64,000 nucleotides of DNA from Desulfatibacillum aliphaticivorans DSM 15576 (GCF_000429905.1 NZ_AUCT01000007.1:62001-126000); one strand, 5' to 3'. Positions 44,629-54,782 are shown, counted from the stretch's first letter. Program-made: numbers and translations. Notes: generated by a model from the letters alone, not told the origin.

Positions 44629-45858
44629 ATGAAACTGATCCACACTTCCGACTGGCACCTGGGCCGCTCTCTTTACGGAAGAAAGCGGTACGACGAATTC
44701 GAGCAATTTCTGGACTGGCTTTTGGAAGTCATCCGCGAAAGGCAAGCGGAAGCCTTGCTGGTTTCCGGGGACGTTTTCGATACCGGGACGCCCAGCAACC
44801 GGGCCCAGGAATTGTATTACCGGTTTCTGGGAAAGATATCCCGGACGGGCTGCCGCCACGTAGTCATAACCGCAGGCAATCACGACTCTCCGACTTTTCT
44901 TGACGCCCCTAAAACCCTGCTTCGCTACCAAAGCGTCCATGTTGTGGGAGGGATCGATGAAGATCCTGCAAACGAAGCGCTGGTCTTGAATGATGATAAA
45001 AGCCGGCCGGAATTGATCGTCTGCGCAGTCCCCTACCTCCGGGATCGGGACGTCCGTTTGGCGGAAGCCGGAGAATCCATGGACGACAAAGCTCAAAAAA
45101 TGCTTGCCGGAATCGAGGAGCACTACAAACGGGTGTGCGGCGCCGCCAAGGCCGCCCGGGACGCTTTGGACCAACCCGTCCCCATTGTCGCCATGGGGCA
45201 TTTATTCACGGCGGGAGGCCGCACGGAAAAGGAGGACGGGGTCAGGGAGTTGTATGTGGGCGGTTTGGGCCAAGCCCGCCCGGAAATTTTTCCGGAGGAA
45301 ATCGACTATCTGGCCCTGGGCCATCTGCACATTCCCCAAACAGTCGGGGGGCGGGATCATTTTCGGTATTCAGGCTCGCCCCTGCCCATGAGCTTTAAAG
45401 AGTCCGAACAGAATAAAATGGTCCTGGAAGTGGAATTTACAGGAACCCAACCCCAAGTCCGGGAACTGGCGACGCCTTGCTTTCGTGAGTTAAAGCGAAT
45501 CCGCGGCGGGCATGACGAGTTGATGCAGGCCGTCACAAATATGAAGGAGCAAGGCAGCCAGGCCTGGCTGGAACTGGAATACACCGACGAAACCGGCGCA
45601 GGAATCCTGCTGGAAGACGTTAAATCCCTGATTGAGGGAACCGGCATGGAAGTGGTTCGCACGAACGATCTCAGAATGGCCTCTCGGATCATGGGCCGGG
45701 AGACGCCCTTGGAAACCCTGAGCGAACTTTCCGAAGAAGCGGTTTTTACCCGGTGTATGGAGGCCAGGTCCGTGCCTGAACTTCAGCGCGAAGAGCTTAT
45801 GGACGCCTTTAAGGAAATTTTGGCCTCAATTCATGAGCAGGACATCAGGGCGGAATAG
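44629..45858 (+). CDS. sbcD: Exonuclease SbcCD, nuclease subunit D
   Basis: 409 residues. The Mre11-like phosphoesterase motifs are all present: HTSDWHLGRSLYGR, SGDVFDTGTPSN, TAGNHDSPTF, and ALGHLHIPQ. These bind two Mn ions that cut DNA ends and hairpins. The C-terminal part is the capping and SbcC-binding region. sbcC begins 9 bp after its stop, so the two form an operon. It is divergent from uvrC. Confidence 0.96.
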   Translation: MKLIHTSDWHLGRSLYGRKRYDEFEQFLDWLLEVIRERQAEALLVSGDVFDTGTPSNRAQELYYRFLGKISRTGCRHVVITAGNHDSPTFLDAPKTLLRYQSVHVVGGIDEDPANEALVLNDDKSRPELIVCAVPYLRDRDVRLAEAGESMDDKAQKMLAGIEEHYKRVCGAAKAARDALDQPVPIVAMGHLFTAGGRTEKEDGVRELYVGGLGQARPEIFPEEIDYLALGHLHIPQTVGGRDHFRYSGSPLPMSFKESEQNKMVLEVEFTGTQPQVRELATPCFRELKRIRGGHDELMQAVTNMKEQGSQAWLELEYTDETGAGILLEDVKSLIEGTGMEVVRTNDLRMASRIMGRETPLETLSELSEEAVFTRCMEARSVPELQREELMDAFKEILASIHEQDIRAE

Positions 45859-45867
45859 GAGATTGGG

Positions 45868-48800
45868 ATGCGGATTTTACGGCTGCGATTTAAGAATTTA
45901 AACTCCCTTCCGGGTGAGTGGGAAATAGACTTCAATTCCGTTGATTACACGTCCTCGGGCATTTTTACCATTTCCGGACCCACGGGATCGGGAAAAACCA
46001 CCGTTCTGGATGCTATCTGCCTGGCCCTGTACGGCCAGACGCCCCGGCTGCCTTCCATCACCGGTTCTTCCAACGAAATCATGACCCGCCATACCGGGGA
46101 ATGCTTCTCCGAAGTGGAATTCAGCGCCAATTCAGGCCATTACCTCTGCCATTGGAGCCAGCGCCGGGCCCGGAATAAACCCGACGGCAATCTGCAAGGC
46201 TATAAACACGAACTGGCATATGCGGACTCAGGCGAGATTATCGAAAACAAGCCCAGCAAGACAGCCTCCTGCGTGGAAGAAGCCACGGGCATGAATTTCA
46301 AGCGGTTCACCCGTTCCGTAATGCTGGCCCAGGGCAACTTCGCCGCTTTTTTAAAGGAAAAGTCGGACGAGCGATCCGGGCTGCTTGAACAGATTACCGG
46401 CACGGATATTTACACCACTATATCCATAGCGGTGCATGAACGGAAACGGGCGGAAAACGAAACCAAGGACCGCTTGGAAGAACGGCTGGGGGAAATCCGC
46501 CTACGTTCCCCGGAGGAAATCCAGGAGCTCAAGAATACCCGCATTATCAAACAAAAGGAGGTGGAAGCCGTTTCGGCCCAAGCCAAAGAGGTTCAGGAAA
46601 AAATCTCCTGGCTGGAAAATCTGGACAAATTATCCAAGGGCTTGGAGAATTTGAAGCAACAGCAAGCCGCCTTTGATGAGAAGCAAGCCCAGGCCAGGCC
46701 GGACCTGGATAGGCTGAAGACGGGCAGGCAAGCCCACGATTTAGAAGCGGATTATGACAAGCTCCAGGACTTGAGAAAGCGCCAAGAGGAAGGGAGTAAA
46801 GTTCAAGCAGACTTTGAAGAAAAGCTCACAAATAACCGGCAGGCCTTGAAGGATGGAAGCGCCGCCAAGGACGCGGCTGCGGCGGCCCTTAAATCCACCC
46901 AAGAGAATCAGGAAAAGGAAGCCAGGATCATCAAGGATGTTCGGACTCTGGACACCCGGCTTAAAAGCGCCGGTGAGGACCTGGAGCAAGCGGAAAAAAA
47001 GGTGCTGGAGCGCAAGGATTCCACTCGCAAGCAGGAAAAGGAAATTGCGGCTGCCCGCAGCCAAATCCAGGCCACGAAGGAAAAACTCAGCGAAAAAGAA
47101 GCCTTTATACGGAAAAACAAGGATTGCGAGTCCTTGGGAAAAAGCCTTACCGGCATTGAGCAGATTGCCGGGCGCTTTCAAGAGGCGAGCAATGATCACG
47201 CCGGCAAAAAGAAAAGCCTGACGCAAGCCAAGGCGGCGGCCTCCAAAGCCAAAACCAAGCACGAAAAATTGCATAAGCAATATGAATCCGAAAAACTGCA
47301 ACTGGAAAAGTCGGAAAAGAGCCTGAAAACCCGTAAAGAGGAATTGGAAAAAATTCTGCAGGGTAAATCGTGGGAAGATTGGAAGGAAAATAACTCAAGC
47401 CTCAACCTTCGCCTTGAAAAACTGACCAACCTGAACTCCACCTGCGCCAGAGCTGATGAGGCGAAAAAGAAAACCCTGATTGATAAAAAAACTCTGCAAG
47501 CGAACCAAGGTAAACTGCCGGAACTCTCAAAAACCATTGAAAGTCTGAAAGAAAAACGAAGCGTCCAAGAAGCGTTAGTTTGCAATGCTGAGGAAAAACA
47601 TCTCGATGCTTGTAAAGTGTACGACATGGAAAAGGAACGGAAAAAGCTGTCTGACGGCGCCCCCTGCCCTCTTTGCGGCGCCTTGGAGCATCCCTATGCA
47701 GTCGGCAACGTCCCCCAAAAGGAAGATACAAGCCGGGAATTAGAGCAAAGTCGGAAAATTCTGAATGAAATCAATCAGAGCATTCAAAAAGCCTCTCAGG
47801 ATTACTCCCTATTGGAATCGGAAATTCAGCAGCTAAACAACGGGTTAAATGCCTTAAAAGCGGACCTGGAAAAAGAACAAGACAAGATTCTGGACGGATT
47901 GAAAAGCCTTGAACTGCCCGCAGACCTGAAAGACGCCACCCTTACCGTAATGGAAGATATAGAGCGCTGTAATCAAGAAAACAAAACCTGCCTGGATATC
48001 ATCTCCAAGGCCAGGCATAAGAAAGACGCCGTGGAGGAGTTGGAGAAAAAATTCCATGAGGCTGAAAAAAAGCTCCCGGACTTCCGCCAAAAGGCCGAAT
48101 CCGCCCTGCACGCACGGGAAAGCGCCCTGGAAAACCAAACGCGTTCAGAAGAGGACTTGGCCCAGGCCGGGCTCCGTTTGGATAAATCGCAATCAGACCT
48201 GCATGAAGCCGTAGCGCCTTACGGATCGTTCGAGATTTCCGCAAAATCCGTAAAAACCATCCTGGATAGTCTGAAAAACCGGTTAAAGGAATATGACAAG
48301 CGCCTGAAGGAGAAAGATGAGCTTTTCAAAGAACTAAGCGGCTTGGAAGCCAGTCTAAAATCCTTCGCGGCATTGTTGGAAGCCGGTCAAAAGGAACTGG
48401 AAGCCGCCACGCAGAAAAGAACGGAACGCAAGGCCGACTTCGATCAGTTAAGCAAGGAACGCCGGTCCATATTCGGAGACAAAGACCCGGATCAGGAGGA
48501 AAAGGCCCTGGCGCAAGCCGTCAAGCAAGCGGCTATAAAGCTGGAAGCCGCCCAAAAAAAATGCGCTGAGTTGGAATCCGAAAAAAAATCCCTGCAAGAC
48601 CGTTTGCAAGACCTTGCCAAAAGTCTGGAAGAAGGCGCTAATAAGCTGGAAAAGGCTGGGGCCGCGTTTCAAGCCAATCTGTCGGCGTCGGGATTTGATG
48701 ATGAAAAAGCCTATGCCGCCGCCCTTTTATCCAAAGACGAGTTAAAAAGGCTGGAGGACCTGAAGAAAGGCCTGAACCAAGAGAAAATCCGCCTGGCAAC

Positions 48801-49539
48801 CCTGCTGGAGCAGCAAATCAAAACCCTGCAGGAAGAAAAAAGCCTGAACAAAACGGACCGGGACATGGAAAGCCTTAAAGGCGAGAATGATGAATTATCC
48901 GACAAGGCCAAGGCCGCCCAGGAGAAAATCGGCGCCATCACTCAGGAGCTCTCCGCCCACGAAAAACTTGAAGACAAATACAAGAACCTTCGACAAGAAA
49001 TTGACGCGCAAAAAAAGGAATGCGAAAAATGGGGCAGGCTCCACGATCTTATCGGCTCCAACGACGGAAAGAAATTCCGCAATTTCGCCCAGGGCCTGAC
49101 CTTTGAAATCATGGTCTCCCACGCCAACAAGCATTTGCAAACCATGAGCGACCGTTACTTGTTGATCAGGGATCCCAACGAGCCTCTGGATTTGAACGTC
49201 ATCGACAATTATCAGGCGGGCGAGGTGCGATCCACGCAAAATCTGTCCGGCGGCGAGAGCTTTATCGTCAGCCTGGCCCTGGCTTTGGGCCTGTCCGGCA
49301 TGGCCAGCCAAAACATCCGGGTGGATTCCCTGTTTTTGGACGAAGGCTTTGGAACCCTGGACGATGAAACCCTGGATACCGCCCTATCCGCCCTGAGCAA
49401 TTTAAAACAGGACGGCAAACTCATCGGCGTTATATCCCATGTGCAGGCCTTGAAGGACTGCATCCCCTGCCAAATCCAGGTGGAGCCTGACAACTCCGGC
49501 CGCAGCATTTTAAAAGGCCCGGGCTGCCGGCGTTTATGA
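45868..49539 (+). CDS. sbcC: Exonuclease SbcCD, ATPase subunit C
   Basis: 1,223 residues, slightly longer than E. coli SbcC. It is the Rad50-like partner that opens and closes SbcD on DNA ends. Walker A is GPTGSGKT (37-44). Long coiled coils flank the zinc hook CPLC at 600-603. The C-terminal signature is LSGGESFIVSLALALGLSGM and Walker B is SLFLDEGFGTLDDETL. AGGAGA precedes the ATG. SbcCD removes hairpins formed by long palindromes during replication, which is relevant in a genome with many inverted repeats. Confidence 0.96.
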   Translation: MRILRLRFKNLNSLPGEWEIDFNSVDYTSSGIFTISGPTGSGKTTVLDAICLALYGQTPRLPSITGSSNEIMTRHTGECFSEVEFSANSGHYLCHWSQRRARNKPDGNLQGYKHELAYADSGEIIENKPSKTASCVEEATGMNFKRFTRSVMLAQGNFAAFLKEKSDERSGLLEQITGTDIYTTISIAVHERKRAENETKDRLEERLGEIRLRSPEEIQELKNTRIIKQKEVEAVSAQAKEVQEKISWLENLDKLSKGLENLKQQQAAFDEKQAQARPDLDRLKTGRQAHDLEADYDKLQDLRKRQEEGSKVQADFEEKLTNNRQALKDGSAAKDAAAAALKSTQENQEKEARIIKDVRTLDTRLKSAGEDLEQAEKKVLERKDSTRKQEKEIAAARSQIQATKEKLSEKEAFIRKNKDCESLGKSLTGIEQIAGRFQEASNDHAGKKKSLTQAKAAASKAKTKHEKLHKQYESEKLQLEKSEKSLKTRKEELEKILQGKSWEDWKENNSSLNLRLEKLTNLNSTCARADEAKKKTLIDKKTLQANQGKLPELSKTIESLKEKRSVQEALVCNAEEKHLDACKVYDMEKERKKLSDGAPCPLCGALEHPYAVGNVPQKEDTSRELEQSRKILNEINQSIQKASQDYSLLESEIQQLNNGLNALKADLEKEQDKILDGLKSLELPADLKDATLTVMEDIERCNQENKTCLDIISKARHKKDAVEELEKKFHEAEKKLPDFRQKAESALHARESALENQTRSEEDLAQAGLRLDKSQSDLHEAVAPYGSFEISAKSVKTILDSLKNRLKEYDKRLKEKDELFKELSGLEASLKSFAALLEAGQKELEAATQKRTERKADFDQLSKERRSIFGDKDPDQEEKALAQAVKQAAIKLEAAQKKCAELESEKKSLQDRLQDLAKSLEEGANKLEKAGAAFQANLSASGFDDEKAYAAALLSKDELKRLEDLKKGLNQEKIRLATLLEQQIKTLQEEKSLNKTDRDMESLKGENDELSDKAKAAQEKIGAITQELSAHEKLEDKYKNLRQEIDAQKKECEKWGRLHDLIGSNDGKKFRNFAQGLTFEIMVSHANKHLQTMSDRYLLIRDPNEPLDLNVIDNYQAGEVRSTQNLSGGESFIVSLALALGLSGMASQNIRVDSLFLDEGFGTLDDETLDTALSALSNLKQDGKLIGVISHVQALKDCIPCQIQVEPDNSGRSILKGPGCRRL

Positions 49540-49562
49540 CATTTTGTATTTCTTAGGCAGCT

Positions 49563-50345
49563 CTATTTGCCAAATTCCGGCTTGCGCTTTTCCGCAAAGG
49601 CGGCCAGGCCTTCCCTGCCGTCCGGATGATCGCCGCAGGCGCCGAGGCCCTGCCGCTCCAACTCCAGTTGGTATTCCAGGGTGTTGTTAAAAGCGTCGTT
49701 CAAGAGGTTTTTGGACAAGCCAATGGAATGCATGGATTTTTTTGACAAAACGCCCATCATGGCGCGCGCCTCCTGCAGCACAGCCTCGTCCTCCACAACT
49801 TTGGTGGCCAAGCCCCATTCCAGGGCTTTTTCCGCGGAAATAGGCTCATCAAAGACAGCGATTTCCAGAGCGCGAGCCATGCCCACCAACCTGGGCAAGG
49901 TGTAGGTGCCGCCTCCGTCTATACACAACCCACTGGAGGTGTACGCCTGTTTTAGCACGGCGGACTTTCCCATAACGCGGAGGTCGCAGGCCAGGGCGAG
50001 AGAAAATCCGCCTCCGGCTGCAACCCCATTGACGGCCGCAACCACCGGCTTTTCCATGCGCCTGATTTCCACAATGGCGTTATGAAATTGGGCGGCCAGG
50101 GTATGGAATGAGGCGCCGGGCTTTTCGGCGAATTCCGTAACCCATCTAAGATCGCCTCCGGCGCAGAATGCCTTGCCTTCGCCGGTGATCAAAACGCCCC
50201 GAACCGAATCATCAACAGCAAGCCGGGTAAGCTCCTGGGCCAGTTCCGTGATCATTTCCAAATGAAAGGAGTTGAAAGCCTTGGGCCGGCTGAGGACGAC
50301 CTCTGCGAACTTTCCGTTTTGTTCCGTCTTAATATACGTGCTCAT
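49563..50345 (-). CDS. Enoyl-CoA hydratase/isomerase-family protein
   Basis: 260 residues, crotonase fold. Oxyanion-hole segments are KAFCAGGDLRWV and NGVAAGGGFSLALACD. The second hydratase Glu is absent: where hydratases have an acidic residue the sequence reads CIDGGGTYTLPRLVG. An isomerase or other crotonase activity is therefore as likely as hydration. It belongs to fatty or aromatic acyl-CoA metabolism by family. It is convergent with sbcC and separated from uvrB by 180 bp. Confidence 0.85.
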   Translation of the reverse strand: MSTYIKTEQNGKFAEVVLSRPKAFNSFHLEMITELAQELTRLAVDDSVRGVLITGEGKAFCAGGDLRWVTEFAEKPGASFHTLAAQFHNAIVEIRRMEKPVVAAVNGVAAGGGFSLALACDLRVMGKSAVLKQAYTSSGLCIDGGGTYTLPRLVGMARALEIAVFDEPISAEKALEWGLATKVVEDEAVLQEARAMMGVLSKKSMHSIGLSKNLLNDAFNNTLEYQLELERQGLGACGDHPDGREGLAAFAEKRKPEFGK

Positions 50346-50525
50346 AACCCCTCCTTTGTGAAAATTCTTGATTGAGTTTTTGAAAAACTTGCATGGAATT
50401 ATACAAAGAAGGGATCAAAGATGGAAGCAGGAATTGGATTGGAGTTTGATAGAGAGGATAATGGCGCCATGCCACCCAGGTTTCACTCAATGAAAAGCGG
50501 GAACATCATATAAAACGGCGTTTCT

Positions 50526-52565
50526 TTAAATCCCCAAATCCTGGCGTTTGAGATCCTTGATCTGGTCGCGGAGTTCGGCGGCGCGCTCAAAGGCAAGCTC
50601 CTTGGCGGCTTGCTGCATTTCCTTTTCCAGCATGGCGATGAGGCGGTCCAGGTCTTTGCTTTCGATGGCTTCCTGAGCTTCCTTTTTGTCCGCTTCCACG
50701 GTGACGTAATCGGCCTCGTACACGGAGTCGAAAATGGAGCCGATCTCCTTTTTAATGCTTTCAGGAGTAATGCCGTTTGCCTCGTTATAGGCGGCCTGAA
50801 GGTCCCTGCGGCGCTGGCTTTCGTCCATGGCCATTTTCATGGAGCGGGTGATGGCGTCGGCGTAAAGGATGACCTTGCCATTCACGTTACGGGCGGCGCG
50901 GCCTACGGTCTGGATCAGGGAGCGTGCGGACCGGAGAAAGCCCTCCTTGTCCGCGTCCAGAATGGCCACCAGGGAAACTTCCGGGATGTCCAGGCCCTCA
51001 CGCAAAAGGTTGATGCCCACCAGCACGTCGAATTCGCCCAGGCGGAGATCCCGGATGATTTCCATGCGCTCCATGGTTTTGATATCGGAGTGAAGATACC
51101 GCACGGCCACGCCCAGGCCTTCGTAGTAGTCGCAAAGGTCTTCGGCCATGCGCTTGGTCAGGGTGGTTATCAGCACCCTTTCGTTATTCTCCACCCGTAC
51201 GCGGATTTCCTCCAAAAGGTCGTCCACCTGATTGGTTGCGGGCCGGACGATGATCTCCGGGTCCATAAGGCCCGTGGGCCGGACGATCTGCTCAGCAATG
51301 GCGCCGTCGGCCACTTCCAGTTCATAGTCGGCCGGAGTGGCGGAAACGTACACCACTTGTTTCACCTTTTCGGCGAATTCCTCAAACATAAGCGGGCGGT
51401 TGTCCAAAGCCGACGGCAGGCGAAATCCGAACTGGACCAGAGTTTCCTTGCGGGACCGGTCCCCCCGGAACATTCCCCGCACCTGGGGCACAGCCATGTG
51501 GCTTTCGTCAATGAACATAAGAAAGTCTTCAGGAAAAAAGTCGATAAGCGTAGGCGGCGGCTCGCCTTCGTTCCTGCCGGTCAGATGGCGGGCGTAATTT
51601 TCAATGCCCGTGCAATAGCCCAGCTCGTGCATCATCTCCAGATCGTAGTCCGTGCGCTCCTGGATGCGTTGAGCTTCGATCAACTGGTTTGTGTCCCGAA
51701 AGTGGGCCACCCGCACCTTCAACTCTTCCGTGATGGCGCCCATGGCGCGCTTTAAGGTTTCCTTGGACGTAACGTAATGGCTGGCCGGGTAGACCATGGT
51801 ACGCTGCAGTTTTTTCATCACAACGCCGCGGAGCGGGTCGATCTCCGAGATGGAGTCGACCTCGTCCCCGAAGAACTCGATGCGGATGGCTTGATCGTCC
51901 CAGTAGGCCGGGTAGATTTCCACCCGATCCCCGCGCACTCTAAAAACGCCCCGGTGAAAATCCATGTCGTTGCGTTCATAGAGCATGGCCACCAGATCCT
52001 TGAGCAGCTTTTCCCGGGAAAGCTCCATGCCCACGGTGAGCTCCAGGCGCATGGCGATGTAATCTTCCGGCGCGCCCAGACCGTAGATGCACGACACGCT
52101 GGCCACGATGATCACGTCCCGCCGGGTGAGCACGGCCACGGTGGCGGCGTGGCGGAGCTTGTCGATCATTTCGTTGATCTTGGAGTCTTTTTCTATATAG
52201 GTGTCGCTGTTGGGCAAATAGGCTTCAGGCTGGTAATAGTCGTAATAGGAGACGAAATACTCCACCGCATTGTGAGGGAATAACTGCTTGAATTCGTTGT
52301 ACAGCTGAGCTGCAAGGGTTTTGTTCGGCGCCAAAACCAGGACCGGCTTGCCGCATCGGGCGGCCACGTGGGCCATGGTGAAAGTCTTGCCCGAACCGGT
52401 GACGCCCAAAAGCACCTGGTGCTTTTTGCCTTCGTTAACCCCTTTGGCCAGATACTCTATGGCTGCGGGCTGATCCCCTTTGGGTTCGAAAGGAGAGACC
52501 ACCTGAAATTCAGTGAATTCCTCCAGATTGGGCGGGGCGGACGCCTCCGCTTTTTTGGCGGACAT
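50526..52565 (-). CDS. uvrB: Excinuclease ABC subunit B
   Basis: 679 residues. UvrB verifies DNA damage and prepares the site for UvrC. Walker A is GVTGSGKT (54-61). The damage-probing beta-hairpin has YYDYYQPEAYLPNSDTYIEK. The DEAD-type box reads LMFIDESH. The helicase C-terminal motif is SLIQTVGRAARN. The UVR motif that binds UvrC is near the end (LAFERAAELRDQIKDLKRQD). The start MSAKKAEAS has an N-terminal extension of about 15 residues compared with short homologues. Confidence 0.97.
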   Translation of the reverse strand: MSAKKAEASAPPNLEEFTEFQVVSPFEPKGDQPAAIEYLAKGVNEGKKHQVLLGVTGSGKTFTMAHVAARCGKPVLVLAPNKTLAAQLYNEFKQLFPHNAVEYFVSYYDYYQPEAYLPNSDTYIEKDSKINEMIDKLRHAATVAVLTRRDVIIVASVSCIYGLGAPEDYIAMRLELTVGMELSREKLLKDLVAMLYERNDMDFHRGVFRVRGDRVEIYPAYWDDQAIRIEFFGDEVDSISEIDPLRGVVMKKLQRTMVYPASHYVTSKETLKRAMGAITEELKVRVAHFRDTNQLIEAQRIQERTDYDLEMMHELGYCTGIENYARHLTGRNEGEPPPTLIDFFPEDFLMFIDESHMAVPQVRGMFRGDRSRKETLVQFGFRLPSALDNRPLMFEEFAEKVKQVVYVSATPADYELEVADGAIAEQIVRPTGLMDPEIIVRPATNQVDDLLEEIRVRVENNERVLITTLTKRMAEDLCDYYEGLGVAVRYLHSDIKTMERMEIIRDLRLGEFDVLVGINLLREGLDIPEVSLVAILDADKEGFLRSARSLIQTVGRAARNVNGKVILYADAITRSMKMAMDESQRRRDLQAAYNEANGITPESIKKEIGSIFDSVYEADYVTVEADKKEAQEAIESKDLDRLIAMLEKEMQQAAKELAFERAAELRDQIKDLKRQDLGI

Positions 52566-52621
52566 ATTTGGAACAAACTCGACTTTCGGGATTTATTTTA
52601 AAATCCCAATTAGTGCAGAAA

Positions 52622-52650
52622 AAGCAAAAAGGGCTGAAAATTTCAGCCCG
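52622..52650 (-). terminator. Terminator-like hairpin upstream of uvrB
   Basis: GGGCTGAAA and TTTCAGCCC (52631-52649) form an exact stem; on the minus strand it is followed by TTTTTGC. It would stop transcription coming from cysS before uvrB. Confidence 0.7.
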
Positions 52651-52700
52651 GGGAAAACGCTAAAAGATCCCGCCTTCGCAGGAATGACGGAAATTTATTG

Positions 52701-52764
52701 TCGGGTTTGAAGTCCGCCAGCGTTTACGCCTATGAGAAGCGTAAAGCCGGACTTCGTAACCCGA
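52701..52764. repeat. Long imperfect hairpin repeat
   Basis: TCGGGTTTGAAGTCCG (52701 on) pairs imperfectly with CGGACTTCGTAACCCGA (ending 52764), with a second internal stem CGTTTACGC..GCGTAAAGC. The flank GCCTTCGCAGGAATGACGG at 52672 is another repeat style common between genes. They sit in the uvrB-cysS gap together with a copy of the GGTTGGGTTGAG palindrome. Confidence 0.65.
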
Positions 52765-52822
52765 CCTACGGCTTTGCTTGGAGCGACAAGGTTGGGTTGA
52801 GCATGCGAAACCCAACAAAATC
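52763..52822. repeat. Intergenic palindromic repeat, GGTTGGGTTGAG family (copy 2)
   Basis: Bases 52789-52822 are identical to 59660-59693 over 34 positions: GTTGGG..CCCAAC arms around GAGCATGCGAAA. The preceding 25 bases (ACCTACGGCT.TGC..) are also similar in both copies, so the repeated unit is about 60 bp. Confidence 0.85.
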
Positions 52823-52844
52823 TATTTATTAAACAGGCAATTAC

Positions 52845-52867
52845 GGGCGCGGCAAGCAGCGCCCCTA
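52845..52867. repeat. GCAAGCAGCGCCCCTAC repeat at the end of cysS
   Basis: GGGCGCGGCAAGCAGCGCCCCTAC abuts cysS. The last three bases (CTA on this strand) are the cysS TAG stop. GCAAGCAGCGCCCCTAC recurs at 59780-59796 and a relative ends at 59828 in the stop of another gene. Confidence 0.7.
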
Positions 52868-54289
52868 CGCCATTTTCCAGATGGTGCCGTCCGGGGTGTC
52901 TTCAATGGCCACGCCCATTTCGGTCAACTGATCGCGGATGGCGTCAGCCGTACCCCAATCCTTGTCCTTACGAGCCTGGGAGCGCTTGGCGACCAAATCG
53001 TCCACCATGGCCGGATCGAATCCGCCGTCCTGGGCGGCTTGTTCCTTTTTGCCTTCAAAATAGGCGCCAGGATCTTCCTGGAACATGCCAAGCACGCCGC
53101 CCATCTTTACGATGGCCGCCCCCGCTTCCGTGGCCCGGACCTGATCGTCGCCTGTGAGGTCGCCGTCCAGTAAACGGTTTACATCGCGTACAGCCTCGAA
53201 GAGGATGCCCAGGGCGCCGGCAGTGTTGAAATCATCGTCCATGCAGGCGCAAAAACGGGACCAATGGCCGCTGATCTGGAAGTCGTCGTCCAGGCCGCCT
53301 ACGCTTTCCAGGATTCGTTGCAGGCAGGAGTAGACGCGATCCAGGCCGGAAGCCGCTTCCTTCATGGCCTGCTCGGTAAAATCCACGGGGCTGCGATAAT
53401 GTTTGGACAGGAGGAACAGGCGCACGGCTTCGGGGTGGAACTGGTCCAGGATTTCCTTGACCGTGAGAAAGTTGTTCAGGGACTTGGACATTTTTTCCGA
53501 GTCGATGTTCACAAATCCGTTGTGCATCCAATATCTTACGAACTGCTGACCAAAGGCCGCTTCTGACTGGGCCACTTCGTTTTCGTGATGGGGAAAAATG
53601 AGATCCTGGCCGCCGCCGTGGATGTCAAAGGTTTCACCCAGACGGGACCAACTCATGGCCGAACATTCGATATGCCAGCCGGGCCGGCCTTCTCCCCAGG
53701 GGCTTTCCCAGGCGGGCTCGCCGGGCTTTTTGGCTTTCCACAGGGCGAAGTCAAAGGGATCCTTTTTGCGGCTGTCCACTTTGACCCGGGCGCCGGCTTC
53801 CATGTCTTCCAGCTTGCGGCCGGAGAGCTTGCCGTAGGATTCAAAGGAGCGGACGTCAAAATACACGTCTCCGTCCACCACGTAGGCATGGCCTTTTTCC
53901 ACGAGTTTGGAGGTGACCTCGATGATTTCCTTGATGAATTCAGTAGCCCGGGGCTCCAGGGTGGGCCTGAGCACGGCCAGGGCGTCCATATCGCGATGGA
54001 ACTCGTCGATGTAGATTTCGGAAAGGGCCTGGCAGTCCATGTCCCTTTCATTGGCCCGGTTGATGATCTTATCGTCCACGTCCGTGAAGTTCCGGACGTA
54101 GGTCACCTCGTATCCCGATTCCTGCAGATACCTGAAAACAATATCGAAAACCACGGCTGACCTGGCGTGTCCGATATGGCTGGAGTCGTAGACCGTGGGG
54201 CCGCAGACGTACATGCTCACATGCCCGGGTTTAAGGGGTTTAAAGGTTTCTTTTTGCCGGGTCAGGGTGTTGTACAGGGTGAGTGCCAT
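52865..54289 (-). CDS. cysS: Cysteinyl-tRNA synthetase
   Basis: 474 residues. It charges tRNA-Cys. Class I motifs are HIGH (38-41, in YDSSHIGHARS) and KMSKS (in SEKMSKSLNNF). Zinc ligands appear as Cys29 in YVCGPT and the segment ECSAMSWSRLGETFDIHGGG with FPHHENE. The anticodon-binding helical C-terminus follows. Its TAG stop lies inside an intergenic repeat, so the exact C-terminus may have been set by repeat insertion. It is 25 bp downstream of ispF and probably cotranscribed. Confidence 0.97.
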   Translation of the reverse strand: MALTLYNTLTRQKETFKPLKPGHVSMYVCGPTVYDSSHIGHARSAVVFDIVFRYLQESGYEVTYVRNFTDVDDKIINRANERDMDCQALSEIYIDEFHRDMDALAVLRPTLEPRATEFIKEIIEVTSKLVEKGHAYVVDGDVYFDVRSFESYGKLSGRKLEDMEAGARVKVDSRKKDPFDFALWKAKKPGEPAWESPWGEGRPGWHIECSAMSWSRLGETFDIHGGGQDLIFPHHENEVAQSEAAFGQQFVRYWMHNGFVNIDSEKMSKSLNNFLTVKEILDQFHPEAVRLFLLSKHYRSPVDFTEQAMKEAASGLDRVYSCLQRILESVGGLDDDFQISGHWSRFCACMDDDFNTAGALGILFEAVRDVNRLLDGDLTGDDQVRATEAGAAIVKMGGVLGMFQEDPGAYFEGKKEQAAQDGGFDPAMVDDLVAKRSQARKDKDWGTADAIRDQLTEMGVAIEDTPDGTIWKMA

Positions 54290-54314
54290 TTTGTTTTTTT
54301 CTCCTTTGGATCCG

Positions 54315-54782
54315 CTATTCCAGGCAGGCGACGCAAGTTGCCGCCATGCCCTCCCCTCTGCCTGTTATTCCCAGGCCTTCGGTGGTGGTGGCCTTGACGT
54401 TAACCTGCCGGTTTTCCAGGCCAAGGCATTTGGCTATCACGGAAACCATTTCCTGTCTATAGGGGCCGATTTTCGGCGCCTCCGCCACCAGGGTGGCGTC
54501 TAAATTAACAATCTTATAACCTTCTTGCGCAATTTTTCGGCCTGTCTCCTCCAACAGACGCGTGCTTGCGATGTTTTTATACTTTGGGTCCTTATCCGGA
54601 AAATGCATGCCGATATCCCCCAGGCCGGCAGCGCCCAGCAAGGCGTCACATGCGGCGTGAAGCAATACGTCGGCGTCGGAATGACCCTTGAGTCCTTTAT
54701 CAAAGGGGATAGTCACCCCGCCTAAAACCAGGGGCCTGCCGTCCACCAGACGGTGCACATCGTATCCATATCCTACGCGCAT
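54315..54782 (-). CDS. ispF: 2-C-methyl-D-erythritol 2,4-cyclodiphosphate synthase
   Basis: 155 residues, typical for the family. IspF cyclises CDP-ME 2-phosphate in the MEP isoprenoid pathway and acts as a trimer. Metal ligands Asp8 and His10 are in GYGYDVHRL; KGHSDADVLLHAACDALLGA and GDIGMHFPDKDP carry the third ligand and active-site residues; the C-terminal NVKATTTEGLG is conserved. An ispD gene often lies next to ispF but is not seen here. It starts 28 bp past a large Hsp70 gene on the same strand. Confidence 0.97.
   Translation of the reverse strand: MRVGYGYDVHRLVDGRPLVLGGVTIPFDKGLKGHSDADVLLHAACDALLGAAGLGDIGMHFPDKDPKYKNIASTRLLEETGRKIAQEGYKIVNLDATLVAEAPKIGPYRQEMVSVIAKCLGLENRQVNVKATTTEGLGITGRGEGMAATCVACLE

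Noticed and set aside
52622..52867. Closely spaced repeats that might suggest a CRISPR array
   Set aside because: The units differ from one another and are palindromic intergenic elements; there are no regular repeats with spacers and no cas genes.
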